Origin: Purshia tridentata | Taxonomy: Eukaryota > Streptophyta > Magnoliopsida > Rosales > Rosaceae | DNA length: 46,072 bases | Assembly (NCBI GenBank): GCA_003254885.1 | Contig: QANT01003002.1 | Location: forward strand, 1 to 46,072 | Reading direction: 5' to 3' | Shown here: positions 34,065-46,072 of the stretch, in pieces | Layout: each line of letters begins with the position of its first letter | Position numbering within the stretch: position 1 is the stretch's first letter | Notes under the pieces: model-generated | Databases searched by the model: none | What the model was told of the DNA's origin: nothing | What the model saw: only the letters and a program-made list of their open reading frames with translations | Position numbers and translations under genes: made by a program

Positions 34065-37000
34065 TCATTGCGGAGGAAATTCCTCTGGCGGTTCATCTGT
34101 CGGAGGTGACGATGAACCAAAGTCAAGGCTAGGGTAGACGCCGGGTGGCCTTTCACGAGGTTTAATTGATAGCAATTGGCTAGAATCACCTACAACATCT
34201 GCCCATCCGTAATGCGGCTCAGCCCTTCATCAAAAAGTGACCACCAAAATTACTTACACTAACAGAAGACCTGCAAATCTAAATGTTGTGTGTGTGAGAG
34301 AGAGCAACTCTTACTCATAATAGGTCTCCTCATCCACAACAATATCCCAGCTTTCACCTGTTGTGCTCTTCCCATATTTGTGCACCTTACTGGCAAAGAG
34401 AAAAGGCATGTTAATTTATAAATACCATGAAAAACAAGCTTATACACAGCTGAGAGCTGATTTTAAAAATAAATTCGGCAAGCTTATCCCTTTTGCATAC
34501 CCATTTCCAAAGTGTTCTTCTCCCCATGTCCTTGACCAACCTAGACATGAGAGAACAAACAAATGAGTTACACCAAGCTTCATAAATGAAAAACCATACG
34601 AACAACATGAAGGTCTAAATAAGGGATTCAAGAAATTTAAAAATTCCAGGCAATAAACAACTGCGAAAAGCTCACTCCTCTCCATCAGAACAAAAAATAA
34701 TCCTATTATCAACTCAATTTTATGGAAGTAGTAATATAGATATTCCTTTTAATGCTTTGGAAGCGAGGAACAACCAATCAGGCCTGTCAACTTAGTGCTA
34801 ATGATTAACCATGCAAATAATGAGTGCCCTGGTGTATAAACACCCAGAGAACAACATGATGTCTGATATGATGTAATTATAAAGGATGCATTCTTTGGAC
34901 CTCCAAGGAACAAAATGAGGAAGCCAGGGTTGCAAAGTTAAATAAACATGTAACCCATAATCAATGGCTGAATATTTTTTCTACGGGCAACAGCACATTA
35001 CTAGAGGTTTCAGCAAGGGAGATGTGTGTACGCACAGTGATTATGTCTTTCACCTGGACTGTGCATAAGCTTTCAGAGAGATGCAAAACATTATTCCAGA
35101 ATATAATATTCTCTTAGACATTTCTCAGGTTTTGTTGACATATACCTTTGATGGCAAATTCAGACCCACCAGACACAGGACGTGCACTTTCATAGTTAAT
35201 GTAGTGGGAAAGATTTGTATTCTAAATAGCAATATGCTAGAAATTTTAGAGTTGAGTCCAAAGTATCAATGGAATGACAATATGGATAATGTTCACTACA
35301 CAAGGAAATTTATAAATATTGATATAAGTAATCTGCACACCAAAATAGTTATGGAAGGGGAAAAAAAGCAGATAAATGTTGTCATAATTCAATATTCTTG
35401 CACATACGTTCACCAATGGGAGATACATGCCATGTCTCCCCTTGCCGTGAACCTATGCCAGCAAAGAACTTCTCTTCCCACTTGTCTCCCCATTTGGTTC
35501 CTAGTTCAGTCTCAGCCCATTTATCTGTCCTGATATTTGAGAAAACAAAAAAAGGAATTTAGACAGGACAGTTCTTCCACCCCTCCAGAAAAATTAAAAA
35601 TTAAAACCTCTTTCAACTAAGAAATCCTGACTAGAACAATGTGATATCACAAGGAAAAAATAAAGATATCAAGGTAGGGTATTGTGATAATTGAGAAGTT
35701 GAAACAAAAAAAATTTGTCATCCATCAACATTTAAGCATATAATACGTTCAGTGTTTAATATCTATACATATAAATGAACGCGGAAAAAAAAAAAAAAAA
35801 ATTCAACCTCCTGTCAATAAAGGCTGCATTTATCAATGACTTAGATACTTTGAGCCGCCAGTATTAGGCCACATACTTTCAAATGTAAATGATCATGTTA
35901 TTAAACCAGATCACAAAAAACTTTGCGAAGTTCATAGAGAAACAATTAGCACAATGAAGAAATAAATAAAGTTGGTTAGGAAAGATAATTAGAGAAAACC
36001 ATTTGAGAACAGATCCCCTTCCATCATAATGCTCTCCCCACTTCTCCCACCATGACTGTTCATTGAGTCTACCATATTTGTGTGCTCCTTTCTCAGTCCA
36101 GCCTTTAGCATCATATTTCTCCCACCTGTATAAAAATTACGTGCCATACTATCATCCATATTTCATCATTTTCTAATGTACTATAATGTGTATAAAATAT
36201 CATTTAGCATCCATATATTAGCTTACCATTTCTCATACCATCCAGCATTTTCAGTGCCTGATTTTGCCTGTTTCTGTGCACTTCTCTCAATCCGTGCTAG
36301 GTTACTGCACTTTCAAAATTGCAGAATTTACAGTATTGAAAAAAGAAGAAAATGAAACAAGAGGCTAAAAACTAAAAATAAAAGAGAATCTATAACTATA
36401 GCTCATTTAGTATGTTAGAAATATCTAAAATCTAATCAAAAAGAGAAAAAGAAAAAAAATAAATAAATAAAGACCTCCATTCATCTTGATGAAGAACTTC
36501 TTGCCATGTTTCCCACCACGAATCCCCTTCAGCATTTCTCCCAGATTTCTCCACACCTATGAAAAGATAATAGATGCGAATAATGCCTACCTATATATAC
36601 CCATGATGGATAGTAGTGATTTTTTTTAATGGACCCATGATCAGACAATAGAAAAACTGGATGCAAGATTAATTGCATTTCATTGTGTATTTTTTCTAAA
36701 AGTATTTTTTTGCCACACAGTTTTTCCTGTATACAAAAACGAATCTGTTACTTTGTTTATGTGGAATCACCAGGACATTTCACTCTAAAAATTGTGGAAT
36801 TGTTTACCAACATATCTAAAATCATTGAAATTTCATACTGATCATAGTGATAGCCAAAAGTTCGTAATATTGATTCATGGTGATAGCCAGCATGTGAAGA
36901 CAGACACTGGTAAGAAATATACCTAGCTCTTTGTATCCGGTCCAGTCACTTTTCTCCCACCACTGTCAATGAGATCAACAAATCCAATTAAATGCATCCA

Positions 37001-38254
37001 CCTGGGATGATACTTAATGTGGTTATAAAAATAATGCCAATGTAGCAGAGAGTTAGAAATATCATGATAGTTGAGCTGACAGGTAGCAGGCTGTCTGCGA
37101 TCCAAATCCCCCTCTACTTGGTTTTAACTTTGAATATGAAATAAAAGGAACTAAACTACAAACGTAGAACATAGTTTTAACTATTATTAAAGAAATGACA
37201 TATGCCTAATAAACTATCTGGGTTGAGTCTCAGAAGAAGTGAAGAAGGATAGTATCATAGACATACTCATACGTCCAAAAATGTAGAAAGTAAAATCGAT
37301 TGAAAATTATTTGAATTGATTTGATTTGATTTGATACCGTTTCTTTCCATTGTGAAGAAGCGTCATGGGAGGCACCACCCATCCTTGTCCACCTACATCT
37401 ATATCCATTGTTGCCAACATCCTCCCCACTTTCTCGATACCAAGTACTGCCATCTTCGTTGGTGCCAGACTCATTCACATTTTCATTTAACAAGCTGATG
37501 CCCCATTCCTTCTCATTCGCAATACCAGTATCTAGAGAGAGCCAACATACACAACACACACACACACACACAAGATTTCTTCATCAGTTGCCGTCAGTAG
37601 TCGATCCTCAATCAAATATCATGAACAAAACCTCCTTTAATAGCAAACTAGAAATCAAATCAGCAATCTAAACTAAATTGATTGATTGATTGATTGATTG
37701 ATTAAAATACCTCGTTTCGGGGGACTGTCACGAGATTGTGGACCAGAATTTCTTGGGGTACAGCGTGGGTAAAATTTGTCTTGTTTAGAAACAAAATGAG
37801 ATCTGCAGCAACCGCAATTCATTTAATAGCAATTCGCCAATTAATTTAATTATAAACATCGATCAAAATCCAGCTACAAAACAAAACCAGGATGAGTGAA
37901 TGAATCAAGTTTAAAGGAGGAACGGAGCCTAACGTACGGAGCAGAAGCAAAGGGCAATGCAGCAGCGGCTTGAACTCCAACTCCAACTCGATGAGTCCTT
38001 TTCTTGGAATCAAAGCGCCACTCTTCGACCTTCTCCACGCTCTTCACAGACCGAATCGGAACGACCGAGTCAGAGCAGCAGCAACTGATTCGACTCACTG
38101 CGAGTCTGTCAGCCCGAAGAGGAACGATGAGTCTGCTCCGCTTCCGCAATTCCTTTAAGGCATTGTTACGGAGCGGGTGCGGAGGATGATGGAAAGCAAG
38201 GCATCTGAGTTTGAAATCGAGCTGAGTCGCGAAACCTCTAGAAGTGGCCACCAT
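34065..38254 (-). CDS. ESV1: EARLY STARVATION 1 (ESV1), Trp-rich starch-binding plastid protein
   Basis: ESV1 binds starch glucans in the chloroplast stroma and controls the rate of night-time starch breakdown together with its relative LESV. Exons: 38254-37938, 37802-37711, 37531-37338, 36962-36923, 36556-36475, 36304-36227, 36125-36000, 35529-35408, 34540-34501, 34389-34315, 34224-34065. All are GT-AG with matching phases; the product is 441 aa. The first ATG is at 38254 (MVATSRGFATQL); the frame upstream starts with TTG. Residues 1-100 form a transit-type region. The middle carries about 27 Trp in repeats such as SWWEKWGEHYD, EKWWEKYDAKGW and KWGDKWEEKF, the glucan-contact elements. The C-terminus is Pro-rich (SSSPPTDEPPEEFPPQ), as in ESV1 rather than the longer LESV. 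Confidence 0.93.
37558..37572. repeat. (CA)n microsatellite in ESV1 intron 2
   Basis: A short CA dinucleotide run lies just upstream of exon 3's acceptor on the minus strand. A (TTGA)n run at about 37678-37703 lies in the same intron. Confidence 0.7.
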
Positions 38255-40760
38255 TGGCAATTACGGAAATGCCATCCCAATTCCCAAGCTGAGGTTGAGA
38301 GAGAGTCAGTCTTGAGGGCTTGGGACTTGAGAAAGACTTGAGATTTGAGAGACAAGGGAGTATGAAGGAGACTCACTGACTCACTCACTCCCTCACTGAC
38401 TCACTGACTCACTATAAAAGTAGTGAGTAGTGAGTAGAAGTCTGTTGATTGTTCAAGTCCAAGGAGACTTTGGTTTGTGGTATTATTTGGTAATCAATAA
38501 ATAATGAAGGATTTGCTTGTTCTGAATTCTGATATATAGAAATTTATTTATTGAATTAAAGAAGAGCAATGGAGAGAATTTCGGGCGAATCTTTGTTAGG
38601 CGACATTTGACGATTGACTGACTCTCACTCTCCTCCTCTCCACTCCTCGCACCCACCCAGAGACAGAGACAGAGAGCTTAGAGAGTGAGAGAGATGGACG
38701 GTGGTCCGTTTCGTAGTATGATGTGGTGGGTGTGAGACTGTGAGATGATGAGATATTCAGAGAAATTGAGATCGGTGGGTGCTGTGCAATCCCCCATGCT
38801 TCCGAATCCCGAGATTTGATCTTCCTTACACGTCAGCAGCAGCCTTGACCCACTTTTGTCATTTAATTACATTCGTATCCTTTTGTGTTGTGCCTCTCTA
38901 ACTTTGCCACGTGTTAACTGTCACTTCGCTCCTCTTCTCTATTTCACCGCCTAATAAAGAAATTGTGTTAATTTACCAAGTTAATTGGAGTCAATCATTT
39001 TACTCTTTTACATTTAAAATCATCAGGTGTTGTCGCAGCCTCGCAGGTGACCCATTTTTAATAAATTTTTTAGTATTTATTATTTCAAATTAAAAGTGTA
39101 TTCAGAAGATTTAGGGGTATTTAGAAGTGCAATAGCTAGCCTATAATATGATTTTCTTCTTTAAGAATCCTTTTTTTTTCCTAATGAAAATTTTCCAAAT
39201 ACACTTATAATTAGACATGAAAAATCAAATAAATCCCTATTAAAAAAAGATCATTTGTGACCCACATATTTACTTTTAACAAATAATGTAGCAAAATCTA
39301 CCCAATATGTCTGACTTAAAAAAAAAACAAAAAACAAAATTAAGGTAGTAAATTAAAACAATTTTTTTATTAAATAATAAAATAAAATCAGCCACAAACT
39401 TTAGGCGGGTGAGATGCAATAAAGTCATAATACTATGCCAACTTCATTTTCATCAACTTGTAATTTGTGAATTTTTTTTCATCCATGTTAATTTATTCGA
39501 ATTTGAATCCATTTATCGTAATTTATCAAAATTTGTTTATACTTTTCAGACTCAAACCTAAACTGATCCTATCAGAACTAATTGATCCAATCCATTTGAA
39601 CCATGCCTACCTACACCACTTAACCACACCTTATTTTCTCTTTTAATTGTTTAATTCTCCAGTTTAAAAAATGTAGGCCAAATAAATAAATAAAGAATAT
39701 GAAGGGGTGTGTATGTCATATATATGGCTAAGCTCCTGATTATTAAGGAAAAGGGAAAATAACGTGGCATGGCTTAGAAGCACCAAGTTTGCATGAATGA
39801 ATATTGTTGGACTCGAGGGATTTTCTCTTCCTATCACATATCCGATAACGTGGCTGTAGCCGCCGAAACGACAGGGATCAGAATTCCGGACCAAGCAACA
39901 ATCAAGTAAGCAAGCAGCTTCTCTTCCTGGGTTGAGATTTCACCACGTGTCAGTGCTCAGTTGCTTGCTTGCACATGATGACATGGATGGCCGGCCCACC
40001 TGTTGACCATGGCTTTCTATGGATAAGCTAAAAGTCTCAAACGATGCCAGCTTACGTGTAAAGCACGACGTGGCAGAATGAAAATAAAAAATTAATGGTC
40101 AAATGGATGCCACGTGTGTTGCTTACAAAACATGTAGGAGTACTTGGATCTCTGCTGTTGGACGAGGAAACCAGACATATTTTTCTTGCTCCTCAATCCT
40201 CATATTTCGATTCTTCTAGGTGCAGGTCCATTGTCCCCCGTGTTTGGATAAGCTTAATGTCATCTCTAGGAAGAATATATGGGCGCTAACAAATCTATCT
40301 CTATCATCATATCTCACTTTCTCTCTACTCTCAACAAAATTAAATAAAAAAGAAAATCTATCTTTGTCATGCCAAAATTTGAAATTGAATGGATACCTGG
40401 AAGAGGGTTGTGAGACACATCTGGATTTTGACATTTCAATGCCTATTCATAAACTTTAAAAATTAATTTACCATTCAAGAAAATCCGACTTTGAGGTTAC
40501 ACGGTCTCCCACTTAGCAATAAATTGCTCTACATGAAGAGCTCAATTATTTTTTTTAGGGTAAAAGAAGAGCTCAATTATGTTTCTTAAATTTCCTTCCA
40601 ATCGATAAAAAAACCTTTTAAAAAAAAAATTGATACCGGTGGACGTTTGAGAAAATGGGATGGCAAAAGCACGTGGAGGAAGAAGGAAACCAGTAAAGAA
40701 CATGATTATCATACAACTGAACATTTTCCATTTCCAAATTCCATGCTGCCATTTTTATCA
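38255..40760. promoter_or_regulatory. ESV1 upstream region with several G-box words
   Basis: CACGTG cores occur at 38908-38913, 39944-39949, 40111-40116 and 40670-40675, plus related ACGT words at 40053-40058 and 40067-40072 (gacgtggcag). The nearest is about 650 bp before the ESV1 ATG. G-box and ABRE-like words of this kind bind bZIP and bHLH factors. Which gene they serve is unknown. A run of ctcactga-type repeats occupies 38370-38412. No genes seen. Confidence 0.4.
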
Positions 40761-40999
40761 AATTTGAGAGCTAAGAGACTGGGCAACCAGGAATTTAGTA
40801 CTAAGAGACTTGGGTTTTACAACAAGAACAGTTGAAGAAACACCCTCTCCTCACTATAATTTTTATAGGTTGTAATTCTTTTTCCATAAACACCGGATAA
40901 AACATGATTTGTTGGATCTTTTAAATACTTGCTGATTACTTTTATATCATGAAGGGGAATGTAACTATAACATTATATTGAATTATTTTCTCGTCAACA
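40761..40999 (-). repeat. Dispersed repeat, copy 2 (inverted relative to 13029-13276)
   Basis: The reverse complement matches copy 1 through gttatagttacattcc, aatcatgttttatcc, tatggaaaaagaattacaac and gtttcttcaactgttcttg. Its first 30 bp contain a 20-bp identity to an exon of the CRP1-like gene (14243-14262). Confidence 0.8.
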
Positions 41000-41274
41000 T
41001 TACCCATGCCTTTTTAGCAGCATTGTATTCACAAGTAGTAGCAATACACCCAAATTTCTGTGGATGTTTGAATCAGAATAACATATATTTCCATTTGAGG
41101 CATGTAAACACAGAACATAATACATCCAAAAATCTGAACTAGAATCTGATCATCCAGAAGAGCACTTTGTTGCCTTTTTTACTGACCTACAAGAGATGAG
41201 GGGCAAACAAAGATGTTTAGAACTACGAGCACCAAGTAGACAAATCATAGCAATGGAGCAGTTTGTGTCAAACC

Positions 41275-41973
41275 TTATTTCTTGGAGAGAAATGGTTTCA
41301 CTGATTCTACAACCACCTGTTTTTCATAGAGAAGCAAAAATTCAAATAATTAGACTGCCAAATATACGGTCCACATAAGACAATTTATTGAGTTACCAAG
41401 CACAGTTCTTCACTAACACAAACAATACATGCCTGTTCAAACCTTGTGACAGCATGACCCATTAAAAAAAAACTAATATAACTTGGTGCTTCATACTGTT
41501 TTTCCAGACCGCAGATTACTAGTGTTCTTACCCTCCCATCATAGGATAATGATGCAAAGATCCAAGGCTCACGAGAGCTCCAAGCAAGGCCTACAATTTC
41601 AAGTAAAAACATTTAGTTTCAAATTAATATTAAGGTGTATGCCCAGGGGAGTTGCGGAATTTACCATAAATACTGTCTTCATAATCACTGTAAGAGTTGA
41701 GCAATGGATCAATCTGCCTTGTTGGTGAATCAACCAGGCTGCAATAAAAACATGATAAGAACCAATAATAAGAATGTAATTATTCAGCATGTAACTATTT
41801 CTGGAACATCAGAAGCAAGAAAACTACCTTTCAGACACTGTATCATCATTGCTAGATGGAGAAGCCAACCACAGGTTGACAGTTGAGTCTGTACCAGAAC
41901 TCTGCAATAACGTAATTTTATGGGAAAAGCTTCGATATTATGTCCACAGAAGGAGAAGGGGAGGGGGGGGGGN

Positions 41974-42005
<32 letters not shown>

Positions 42006-42171
42006 GGAACACAGATCCTATCACTGCAGTGTATGCTGGTGCCATGTTTTGAAGGCATAAATGACAAATATAGAGGAAGGATATCAATGTAACACATCCA
42101 CTTACGTTGTGCAGCATACTAATCCAAAAATTTGCATGTGTATGCATAAATCTCTGTGTGTGTGTGTGTGT

Positions 42172-42202
<31 letters not shown>

Positions 42203-43906
42203 CCAACCAAAATCAGGCCATCATACTCAGGGTTACACCTGACAGCCCATGTCCTGGAAACAAATTCAACATAAACAATCAGACAGATTGCAAATATTAA
42301 AACTTCTTCCACACAACTGACACTCAAGTAGGAATAAATTATGAAGACCTCAAAAATGTAAAAAAATACACAATAATTCATTAGAGAAAAGGATTATTTA
42401 AGAGATCAAAATCTATAGTACACAAAATAATTACCAGTGTGTGTGACCAGGAAGCTCTTGGATAGGAACCTTTGGCTTCCTAAGATCCCATATGCGTATA
42501 CTGGATTCATCTTCTGCAGTCATCTGTAAAAATGTTAACAATTTGTGTATGATAACAGGAGCAAAAGGTAGTGATATACTGTCTACATGAGAAATTTATA
42601 TAAGGAAAAAGAAAAAAACCACTTTAGGAACATCTTAAACTCAATTGGAAGATAATAATACATCATGCCATATTTGTTTTTGGTGAATTAAGTCAATTTA
42701 CTTATGTTATAAATGATGCCATATAAAGTTGAAAGTAGACAGATTTCTTGTGAGATGAAAAGTACTGTAACTCATTTTCAATAAAATCCAACAGTTACTA
42801 CATGTCTCTCTGTGTGTGCATGTGCATAAGCATGTAAGTTATGCAACACACCCTTAAATTTAAATGGTATAGAAATAGAATGGCACAATCACACACAGAG
42901 GAACAAAAACTACATTCTTACAAGCACATGTTTCTTCTTCGGGTTATAATCAACATTGCGGACATGAGCATGCTCAATTGAATTTGTCTTCCTGCACATA
43001 AACAATTCCTATTGTTGATCAAGTAAGGATTTTGATGAATGATTTACATCATTATGCAGGCAAAGCCTCATTCAAATAACAGTGCCTAAAATAGTTTCCT
43101 TCATTCTTGGTTGATTATAGTAGTGATATATGTACAAAGAGTCTTATAAAATCTAATTGGCAAGATGATGAGGGAGTCTGCAGTACAATGGTAGACATCC
43201 CTAAGAAATCCTTTAATATGAGCTATTTTATTTAAGACACCCTTCACATGCCAAATACATGGGAATTGGCATTTTGTGATACACAAGTTGTGACTTGTGA
43301 CTATCAACAGGTACATTAGTTTGTAAGAAAAACTTGGCAATACTCTTTGTGCATTAAAAACTTCCTTGTTCATGATCAATATGAAACAGAAAACCTGGTG
43401 TCATAAACTAACAACATTGTCTACAAATAAAAGCTATTGGCCTTGCTGTAAAGTCAGCAAAAAGGACAATAAATCATGAGGAAAAACTGAGTACGTGCTT
43501 CAAAGAAAGACTCAACTACAATATTTTGATAATCCAGGTTGGTCCTGAATCCTGATTAACAAATAAAGCAAAGTATTTACAAAGAATAAAATGAAAGCGT
43601 ACTTCATTGTCCGTAAATCCCAAAATTGGATGGATGATTCACAAGTTGCTGCAACAGCATTCATGTCATGCGGATCCCATGCTCCACCAGATAAGTAGTG
43701 CAGGACACCAGCTGATTCCTGAGATTGTACCTGGATTCAGTAACAAGACCTAAATAAGAATCAGTCTTACATTTTGAATTCAACTAGAGACTCCATCAAC
43801 TACTTCAAGCTTTTGCAGGAAAAGTTTTAAATGTCTTAAAAATACCATCAATAGCTTTCTTGAGGGAGCAAGATTCAATACAGATGTGTGTGTTTGTGCA
43901 TGTGTG

Positions 43907-43960
<54 letters not shown>

Positions 43961-45572
43961 TTTGTTATCTTTCTCCTCCCTCCATCTCTTCCTTAATTCA
44001 TGCATCTGGTAAATAAATTTTGATGAAGTAGGAATTCATATTTAATAAATCTTGGAAAGTGAGAAATCCTGTTACTGAGCCATAAGTACATACCATAATC
44101 ACAAATGATTGACAAGAAATCTCTTGATAAATTTCATTATAAAAGTACCTGAGCAGTTTTTTTAGAAAAATCTAAGCTCCACAAGGAAAGATTTTCTTCA
44201 TCAATGCTGATCAGCTTATCATGCCTTCCAGATGGCCACCAAATAATGCTGAATAAGAGAGTCAAAGAATAACATGGCAGGTCCAATAAGTCCAACAGAC
44301 AATACAGAGTTTATTCAGTTCCAAAATAAATAACAAACTTTAAAGTATTTGCAAATAAGAAAAATAAGGATAAAAGTGGAATTCATGGGAACACAATTGG
44401 GCAGCTAAACACCCATAGAAAGTCCAGGGTAAGCAAATCACCATTTAATCTTGCCAACATGTGTGTCAAGGGAGGTAATTTTTTCCAACTGAGGGGAATT
44501 CAGTTCGCCATATAACTCAGGGATCTGCCATATTGCTGCTCCATATGATTCACCTTCAAGCACATTGAATTTTATAAGACATCTCCCAATGTCGGAGATA
44601 ACAGACTTGAAGAGAATTGAAAGTAAAAAAAAATATAAAAGAAGACAATTTATACTTAACCTTAATAGAATAAACATATAGAACGATAGGAAATATAACA
44701 AAATAAATAAAAATCCATCCAAATTAATGCTGGAAAAATGTAATCAACTTATTTTGGGATGTCGAAAATAATAATGGTTTCTTGAAAGGTTCAATGGGTA
44801 TCAGGCGAAATAGGACTGATGTTCCAAGGCCAAGGGCAGAGATCCAACACACAACCAGCAGTATTTCTCTTTCTTTGGCTTTTAGCTGTACAATTGATAA
44901 GCTGATCATAATGGAATCAAATACTAAACCATCAAGCATTCAAATTCTCAACTGTGATTTTATCGACCCCGCAACTCCCAAAATCATCCAAATGCATTGC
45001 TAACAAATCACTCATTGGAATATAGCAACTTGCAAGCATCATTCGAGCACCATTCAGATTGCATTGTAACAAAACGTGCAACAAGTAACTAAATAAACAA
45101 ATTAGGTCTAAAAAAAAAAAGGGAACTAATTACCAGTAGAATAAACAGTAGAGAAGATACGCTGGTCGAAGGGGCAGGAAGCAAGGTCCCAGATCTCATT
45201 AGGGTGCGAAAACAAACCCTCGCACACCAGCTCGGTTCCATCTGAAGAGAGACGAATCAAATGCACCTAGTCGATTTCAATTCCATTAGATCCAGATCCA
45301 AACTAGAAACTCCGATTATGTTCAAAAATTCATGCAAGACAATAAACCTCATTTTCTTCTTTGAGACTGAGAGTTCCAGTGATGAAGCTGGTATGATCTG
45401 TGTCCGCTTTAACATCTGATATGCATCTGGCCTGGGCGTCACAGACAGATGATTACAATCAAAATTAGGCCTTATGAATTCGGGGAAGAAATAAAAATGG
45501 ATTAAATGAAGGGATTTGGGTATTGACCTGGTATTTCAGACCATATCCGATGCCCGATGATGCTCCTTGCAT
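41275..45572 (-). CDS. EIPR1: EIPR1/TSSC1-like WD40 protein (EARP/GARP-interacting)
   Basis: In animals EIPR1 binds the EARP and GARP tethering complexes and supports endosomal recycling and retrograde traffic; a similar cytosolic role in plants is inferred. Exons: 45572-45528, 45431-45348, 45266-45134, 44553-44442, 44248-44149, 43730-43603, 42991-42922, 42523-42435, 42253-42208, 41901-41828, 41738-41665, 41590-41532, 41316-41275. All 13 join in phase over GT-AG introns; the product is 351 aa. It opens MQGASSGIGYGLKYQARC. WD-type repeats are visible: NEIWDLASCPFDQRIFSTV, HDMNAVAATCESSIQFWDLR, ESSIRIWDLRKPKVP, PEYDGLILSSGTDSTVNLW and PWIFASLSYDGRVVV. The C-terminus is KPFLSKK. Upstream codons (45677-45573) are open, but the family starts at this Met. 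Introns hold compound TG/AG microsatellites and poly-G. Confidence 0.93.
41963..42004. repeat. Poly-G tract with an N in EIPR1 intron 9
   Basis: About 40 consecutive G with one N at 41973 lie between exons 9 and 10 of the minus-strand gene. Length is unreliable and the N suggests an unresolved homopolymer. On the coding strand it is poly-C. Confidence 0.9.
42153..42201. repeat. Compound (TG)n(AG)n microsatellite, EIPR1 intron 9
   Basis: A TG run is followed directly by an AG run, ending seven bases short of the exon 9 donor at 42208-42206 on the minus strand. Confidence 0.85.
43909..43959. repeat. Compound (TG)n(AG)n microsatellite, EIPR1 intron 5
   Basis: A second TG/AG compound run of the same type lies in the intron between exons 5 and 6. 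Confidence 0.85.
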
Positions 45573-46072
45573 TGCTGCTGCACTGCCTGATACCAAGATC
45601 TTTGTGGACTTGTTGCATGCAATTGCAAGCCGCTCGCAAGACTGACACACAGTGATACATTTTACAACGGCCAACACATTTTATTTTTCTTTATTTTTTT
45701 TCCTATTTTGCGCCAATTTCTTTTTTTTTTTTCTTTGCTAGGTGCCCAACATAAACATCTTGGATCCTCTCGTTTTCAATTTTATCATATTAATTCCTTT
45801 TATTAATTAATTGTTATTCATGATGAGATTTGAACTCATCCGATAAAAAGAGAGTAAGCATCATCCATTATAATTAATTTTAGATTTGGCTAGATTTAAA
45901 ATTTTAAAAAAGTTTAAAAAAAAGAAATTTGTCGATAAAATATGTAATAAATGCATTATCAAGAAAAGTAACTCAAATTCGAGCAACAGCCAATAGTTTC
46001 ATTTTTCCCGGATATCAAATTTTTTTAGATCAATAAATTATTAGGTTAATTGACTTTAAATACCAAATTTCA
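45573..46072. other. EIPR1 upstream region to the window end
   Basis: Open codons directly upstream of the EIPR1 Met, then AT-rich DNA. No further gene, repeat family or clear promoter motif is recognised. Confidence 0.4.

Noticed and set aside
35081-35533. 150-codon plus-strand frame
   Set aside because: Falls across ESV1 introns and exon 8 on the opposite strand; composition is intronic.
41849-42381. Poly-Gly and poly-Pro frames near 42 kb
   Set aside because: Translations of the poly-G tract and TG/AG microsatellites in an EIPR1 intron.
1-46072. CRISPR arrays, tRNA or rRNA genes, and bacterial-type operons
   Set aside because: I saw no regularly spaced repeats with unique spacers, no tRNA-like arms and no rRNA. 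The gene structures are clearly those of a plant nucleus.

Overview
This window is nuclear DNA from a eudicot plant. The genes are split by many short GT-AG introns, the intergenic DNA is AT-rich with abundant microsatellites, and there are solo LTRs and MITE-like foldback elements. The conserved proteins are ones found in green plants: a CRP1-type PPR protein, an ESV1 starch protein, clade III-like BAHD acyltransferases and a DUF760 protein. The species cannot be fixed from the sequence. Three isolated N characters (7447, 32036, 41973) mark assembly joins or unresolved bases.

Layout. 0-2 kb: a dispersed repeat, an orphan C-terminal coding fragment, and a small two-exon gene of unknown function (-). 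2.5-6.5 kb: MITE-like elements and a BAHD acyltransferase pseudogene (+). 6.7-7.6 kb: a solo LTR with a perfect 5-bp target duplication. 8.2-12.7 kb: an 11-exon M14 metallocarboxypeptidase (+), convergent with a CRP1-like PPR gene (-, 13.7-16.6 kb). 17.3-19.8 kb: a BAHD relic and an intact BAHD gene (both -), with a second solo LTR between them that overlaps the intact gene's stop codon. 22.5-25.6 kb: a DUF760 plastid protein (-). 27.7-32.5 kb: a Golgi-type O-fucosyltransferase-family protein (+). 34.1-38.3 kb: ESV1, a Trp-rich starch-granule protein (-). 41.3-45.6 kb: an EIPR1/TSSC1 WD40 protein (-).

I reconstructed exons by hand from reading frame, splice consensus and phase. Each of the seven intact genes gives one uninterrupted frame from an ATG to a stop. 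Most are unrelated housekeeping or plastid genes. The three BAHD copies are the only local family and show ongoing birth and death: one intact, one recently broken, one reduced to a C-terminal stub.

I found no novel multi-gene system. The most informative observations are about transposons: an LTR whose first bases supply the last residue and stop codon of the intact BAHD enzyme, two well-bounded solo LTRs, several MITEs inside introns, and assembly-type duplications at N positions.
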